64,000 nucleotides of DNA from assembly GCF_014297365.1 (NCBI RefSeq), contig NZ_JACOQD010000003.1:124001-188000 (forward strand). Reading direction: 5' to 3'. The position numbers were made by a program, and so were the translations under genes. Position 1 is the first letter of the stretch. Each line of letters begins with the position of its first letter. Below the pieces are notes generated by a model. That model worked only from the letters and a program-made list of their open reading frames with translations. It searched no databases and was not told where the DNA came from. This document shows positions 61,204-64,000 of the stretch, in pieces. The stretch is from Winogradskyella echinorum. GTDB taxonomy: Bacteria; Bacteroidota; Bacteroidia; Flavobacteriales; Flavobacteriaceae.

Positions 61204-62130
61204 ATGTCGAACAAAATACGTCGTTTCTTCCTAAGACATTTGCGTAAAATGCGTTCTTTGCCACCTAAAATCTATGTAAAAATTCATTACGAGCATTTTT
61301 CTGGCAAACCATTAGATTTAAATAACCCTAAAGAATTCAATGCAAAAATAGAATGGTATAAAGTATTTTTTAGACCAAAAATTTTAACTAAGCTCGTAGA
61401 TAAATACGAAGTAAGATCTTATGTTAAAGAAAAAATTGGTGAACACTATCTCAACGAACTTTATGCTGTTTATGATCAGCCAGAAGATATAGATTTTAAT
61501 AGCTTACCAAATCAATTTGTAATTAAAGCCAACCATACTAATGGTCATAATTATATTGTAAAAAACAAAGATAATCTCGATAAGAAAAAAGTGATTCAAC
61601 TGTTTAAAAAATGGTTAGGAAAAAATCAATATTACAAAAGAGGGCAAGAATGGGCTTATAAAGATGTAAAACCAAAAATTATCATCGAAAAGTTTTTGAA
61701 AGAAGATGGCAAAAATGATCTTGTAGATTATAAGTTTTACTGCTTTAGAGGAGAACCAAAATTTATTGATGTACATTTAGATAGAGAAGAAGATCATAAA
61801 CAAGGTTGTTTTGATTTAGAATTTAATCTACTACCTTTTGGAAAAAGTAAGACGTATAAAACAATTTCTTCAGAGTTAGAGAAACCTAGTAATCTTGAAG
61901 AAATGGTAAGACTATCTAGAATTTTAGCTGAAAAGCTTCCTTTTGCTCGAGTAGATTTTTACTCAGTTAATGGAAAAACCATTTTTGGAGAAATGACTTT
62001 CTACCCTTCGGATGCGCGAAAAGAGTTTTATCCAGAGAAGTACAATAAAATTATTGGTGATTATTTTATACTACCAAAACTTAATGCCAACAAAGACACC
62101 ATTACGAGTCTAGAACAGATAGAATACTAA
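61204..62130 (+). CDS. TupA-like ATP-grasp protein
   Basis: 308 residues matching the TupA-like ATP-grasp family: NPKEFNAKIEWYKVFF, DKYEVRSYVKEKIGEHYLNELYAVYD, FVIKANHTNGHNYIV, the ligand-binding DYKFYCFRGEPKFIDVHLDR and FGEMTFYPSDARKEFYPEKYN. ATP-grasp enzymes ligate amino or carboxy groups; family members are found in teichuronic acid and capsule loci. Cytoplasmic. Between the PP-loop protein and the Stealth gene with 26 and 16 base gaps. Confidence 0.85.
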   Translation: MSNKIRRFFLRHLRKMRSLPPKIYVKIHYEHFSGKPLDLNNPKEFNAKIEWYKVFFRPKILTKLVDKYEVRSYVKEKIGEHYLNELYAVYDQPEDIDFNSLPNQFVIKANHTNGHNYIVKNKDNLDKKKVIQLFKKWLGKNQYYKRGQEWAYKDVKPKIIIEKFLKEDGKNDLVDYKFYCFRGEPKFIDVHLDREEDHKQGCFDLEFNLLPFGKSKTYKTISSELEKPSNLEEMVRLSRILAEKLPFARVDFYSVNGKTIFGEMTFYPSDARKEFYPEKYNKIIGDYFILPKLNANKDTITSLEQIEY

Positions 62131-62146
62131 ACTTGTTTTTATAGGG

Positions 62147-63091
62147 ATGACTAAAGAAGAATTTAATATTGTTAAAATTGATGCTGTTATCCTTTGGGTA
62201 GATGGCAATGATGAGGCGTATAAATCTAAAATATCTCCTTATTTAAAAGAAGACCAAAATTCAACAAAAAGTTTTAACAACAGATATATTCAAGTAGATG
62301 AAATTGAATATACTGTGCATTCCATCTTAAAATATGCCTCGTTTATAAACACGGTATTTATTGTAACGGATAATCAAACCCCTGAGTTTTTAAAACATGA
62401 GAATTTAGGGGACAAATACGCTAATGTTAAGATTGTAAATCATACTTCAATATTTAAAGGTTTAGAAACCAACCTCCCAACATTTAATAGTAGAACTATA
62501 GAAAGTTGTATTCATAGAATTCCAGAATTATCTGAACACTTTATTTACTTAAATGATGATTTTTTTATAATTAACCCTACTACCAAAGCAGATTTTTTTA
62601 CTGAAAATGGCTTCCCAATACTAAGAGGATTCTGGCAACAATTTGAAGCTGATAAATTTTACAAAAAAGAGAAGACAGAAAAAGCGAGTCATAAAGCGGC
62701 ACAAGAAAAAGCAGCTAAAATACTTGGCTTTAAAAAATTGTTTAGATTTAAACATACGCCTCATCCAATGCGGAAATCTACATTAGAAGCATTTTTTAAT
62801 GAAAATCCAGAGGTCTTTTTAGAAAACATAAAATATAAGTTTAGAAACCGATCTCAATTTTTACCTGTTGCATTAGCCAATCATTTAGAGATAAAATATA
62901 AGACATGTAAAATTCAAAAAGATTTACAATTATTATACTTTAGATCTTATAAAAAGCCCTTGTATTGGTATAAGTTTAAATTAAATATAAACTCTAAGAA
63001 TAAACTTTTTTTAGGTTTACAAAGTTTAAATAAAAGCCCAAAAAACATCTTAAATTTTATAGTGAGTTGGCTAAAACAGCGGACGTTATAA
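62147..63091 (+). CDS. Stealth-family sugar-phosphate transferase
   Basis: 314 residues with conserved Stealth regions: CR1 VDAVILWVDGNDEAYKSK (about 11-28), CR2 IQVDEIEYTVHSILKYASFINTVFIVTDNQ (about 48-77) and CR3 IPELSEHFIYLNDDFF (about 125-140), ending with a CR4-like HTPHPMRKS segment. Stealth proteins transfer hexose-1-phosphate to build phosphodiester-linked capsules. Supports a capsule or surface phosphopolysaccharide locus. Confidence 0.9.
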   Translation: MTKEEFNIVKIDAVILWVDGNDEAYKSKISPYLKEDQNSTKSFNNRYIQVDEIEYTVHSILKYASFINTVFIVTDNQTPEFLKHENLGDKYANVKIVNHTSIFKGLETNLPTFNSRTIESCIHRIPELSEHFIYLNDDFFIINPTTKADFFTENGFPILRGFWQQFEADKFYKKEKTEKASHKAAQEKAAKILGFKKLFRFKHTPHPMRKSTLEAFFNENPEVFLENIKYKFRNRSQFLPVALANHLEIKYKTCKIQKDLQLLYFRSYKKPLYWYKFKLNINSKNKLFLGLQSLNKSPKNILNFIVSWLKQRTL

Positions 63092-63110
63092 TTTTAAAGC
63101 AATTGAAATA

Positions 63111-64000
63111 ATGCAGTACAAATTCTTAATATATATTTCTTACAGTTACGCTGTACCTATAGGAAATCCTTTAGAGTCAGAAATATTAAGAAGAGGGTAT
63201 TCTGTAAAATGGTTCAGCGACCTAGATGATGGAGTAACTGCGTTGCACAATAAAGACAATAGATTGAGTACCATTGAAGAGGTAATAAGCTATAAACCGC
63301 ACATCGTTTTAGCAGCCACCAATGATGTACCAGATTTTATCTCAGGACTAAAAGTTCAGATATTTCATGGCTTTAATGCTCAAAAAAGACCAGAAGGAAA
63401 CAACAATTTTGCACATTATAGAATTCGTGGATTCTTTGATTTGTATTGTACTCAAGGTCCTACTAGCACTTCAGGATTTAGAGCACAACAAAAAAAGTTC
63501 CCACATTTTGAAGTTAAAGAAACCGGTTGGAGCAAAGTAGATCCATTATTTCCAATCGAGGTAAAACAACAAAATAGTGTGACAACCATAATGATTGCTT
63601 CTACGTTTAGTAAACGCTTAAGTTTAGCACTACACGATGATGTTTTTAACACAATAAAGCAGTTGTCTAACTCGGGAAAGTATAAGTTTATTATGGTTTT
63701 ACATCCTAAATTATCTCATGAAACAAAAGAGAAATGGAAAAGTTTAAATAGTAATAACTTTACTTATTACGACACTACAGAATTAATTCCTTTATTTAAA
63801 AAAGCAGATATAATGTTTGCTGATACAACCTCTGCAATTCAAGAATTTTTGCTTCAAAAAAAACCTGTGGTAACTTACAGACATACTTTTAACCATAATT
63901 ATTTAATAAACATAGAATCTGCTGATGCTATTGAAAAAGCGTTTGATACAGCACTTACTAATCCAAAAGATTTAATTGAAAACATTAAAGCATTCATCAA
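63111..64000 (+). CDS. CDP-glycerol-type glycerophosphotransferase family protein (partial)
   Basis: The open frame starts at ATG 63111 and runs off the window after about 296 codons. It has a GT-B-like layout: an N-terminal LIYISYSYAVPIGNPLESEIL, a middle IFHGFNAQKRPEG, YCTQGPTSTSGFRA and ETGWSKVDPLF, and a C-terminal MVLHPKLSHETKEKW and ADTTSAIQEFLLQKKPVV. These match the TagB/TagF CDP-glycerol glycerophosphotransferase family. It would add glycerol- or ribitol-phosphate to a glycan. Twenty bases after the Stealth gene; the cluster continues beyond the edge. Confidence 0.8.
   Translation, partial: MQYKFLIYISYSYAVPIGNPLESEILRRGYSVKWFSDLDDGVTALHNKDNRLSTIEEVISYKPHIVLAATNDVPDFISGLKVQIFHGFNAQKRPEGNNNFAHYRIRGFFDLYCTQGPTSTSGFRAQQKKFPHFEVKETGWSKVDPLFPIEVKQQNSVTTIMIASTFSKRLSLALHDDVFNTIKQLSNSGKYKFIMVLHPKLSHETKEKWKSLNSNNFTYYDTTELIPLFKKADIMFADTTSAIQEFLLQKKPVVTYRHTFNHNYLINIESADAIEKAFDTALTNPKDLIENIKAFI

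Noticed and set aside
1-64000. tRNA, rRNA, riboswitch or phage genes
   Set aside because: No cloverleaf-like intergenic sequence, rRNA signature, recognisable riboswitch core or structural phage gene was seen; a tRNAscan or Infernal run would be decisive but could not be performed.

Overview
The window is a piece of chromosome from a member of the Bacteroidota, most likely a marine flavobacterium (Flavobacteriaceae, in the broad neighbourhood of Winogradskyella, Psychroserpens or Olleya). The evidence is low GC, a gliding-motility lipoprotein (GldI), family content typical of that group (2TM-domain proteins, DUF6090, DUF5606, DUF3810, OstA-like, LETM1-related), and at least eight upstream boxes of the form TAnnTTTG, the flavobacterial -7 promoter element. 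No tRNA, rRNA, CRISPR array or phage module was seen.

Layout. 1-3.9 kb: hemN (cut by the window edge), a Cu-Zn superoxide dismutase lipoprotein, an ECF sigma/anti-sigma pair and an FkbM-type methyltransferase. 4.1-8.9 kb (minus strand): a four-gene operon with the two halves of a DUF4331 protein encoded as separate exported proteins, a TPR lipoprotein and a TonB-dependent receptor. 9.1-14.1 kb: a LETM1-related protein, converging on a minus-strand LytS/LytTR-type two-component operon that carries three free 2TM proteins and a fourth 2TM domain fused to the kinase. 14.3-16.1 kb: a class C beta-lactamase-fold hydrolase.

16.2-26.2 kb is an accessory region organised like an integron cassette array. 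Short co-oriented gene units are separated by hairpin-forming spacers whose AAC-to-GTT span is 123-126 bp in the five intact copies. In every intact unit the bases after the leading GTT are the reverse complement of the bases before that same unit's trailing AAC, which is the logic of integron cassettes recombined at G/TT. Cargo includes a three-gene unit (a small protein, a DUF6236-like protein and a GHKL ATPase with a PD-(D/E)XK-like tail, possibly a defence system), a rhomboid protease, an AraC regulator and several unknowns; four of these genes start with TTG. A solitary cassette of the same class sits at 41,930-42,749, and removing it on paper restores a perfect palindrome. No integrase lies in the window.

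26.3-28.0 kb: tandem DUF6090 membrane proteins with remnants of further copies. 28-41.9 kb: ndk, a DHH phosphoesterase, gldI and a cyclophilin-FKBP protein, pepD, DUF3810, two amidohydrolase-like proteins, a DUF6503-like lipoprotein, a SpoU-type RNA methyltransferase and an M48 peptidase. 42.8-56.4 kb: relA/spoT, a Fur-family regulator, purA, an OstA/LptA-like protein, a class III aminotransferase, a TPR protein, two tandem DUF368 (lipid-carrier translocase family) genes, aroE and a DUF349 protein. 56.9-59.2 kb (minus): mazG, DUF5606, def and ruvX. 59.7-64 kb: dapD followed closely by a surface-glycan cluster (QueC-like PP-loop protein, TupA-like ATP-grasp, Stealth phosphotransferase, CDP-glycerol-type glycerophosphotransferase) running off the window. 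Palindromic extragenic repeats (GTCATTCYTG.. / GTCATTCTGAA.. / GTCAGTTCGAG..) lie in several intergenic gaps.
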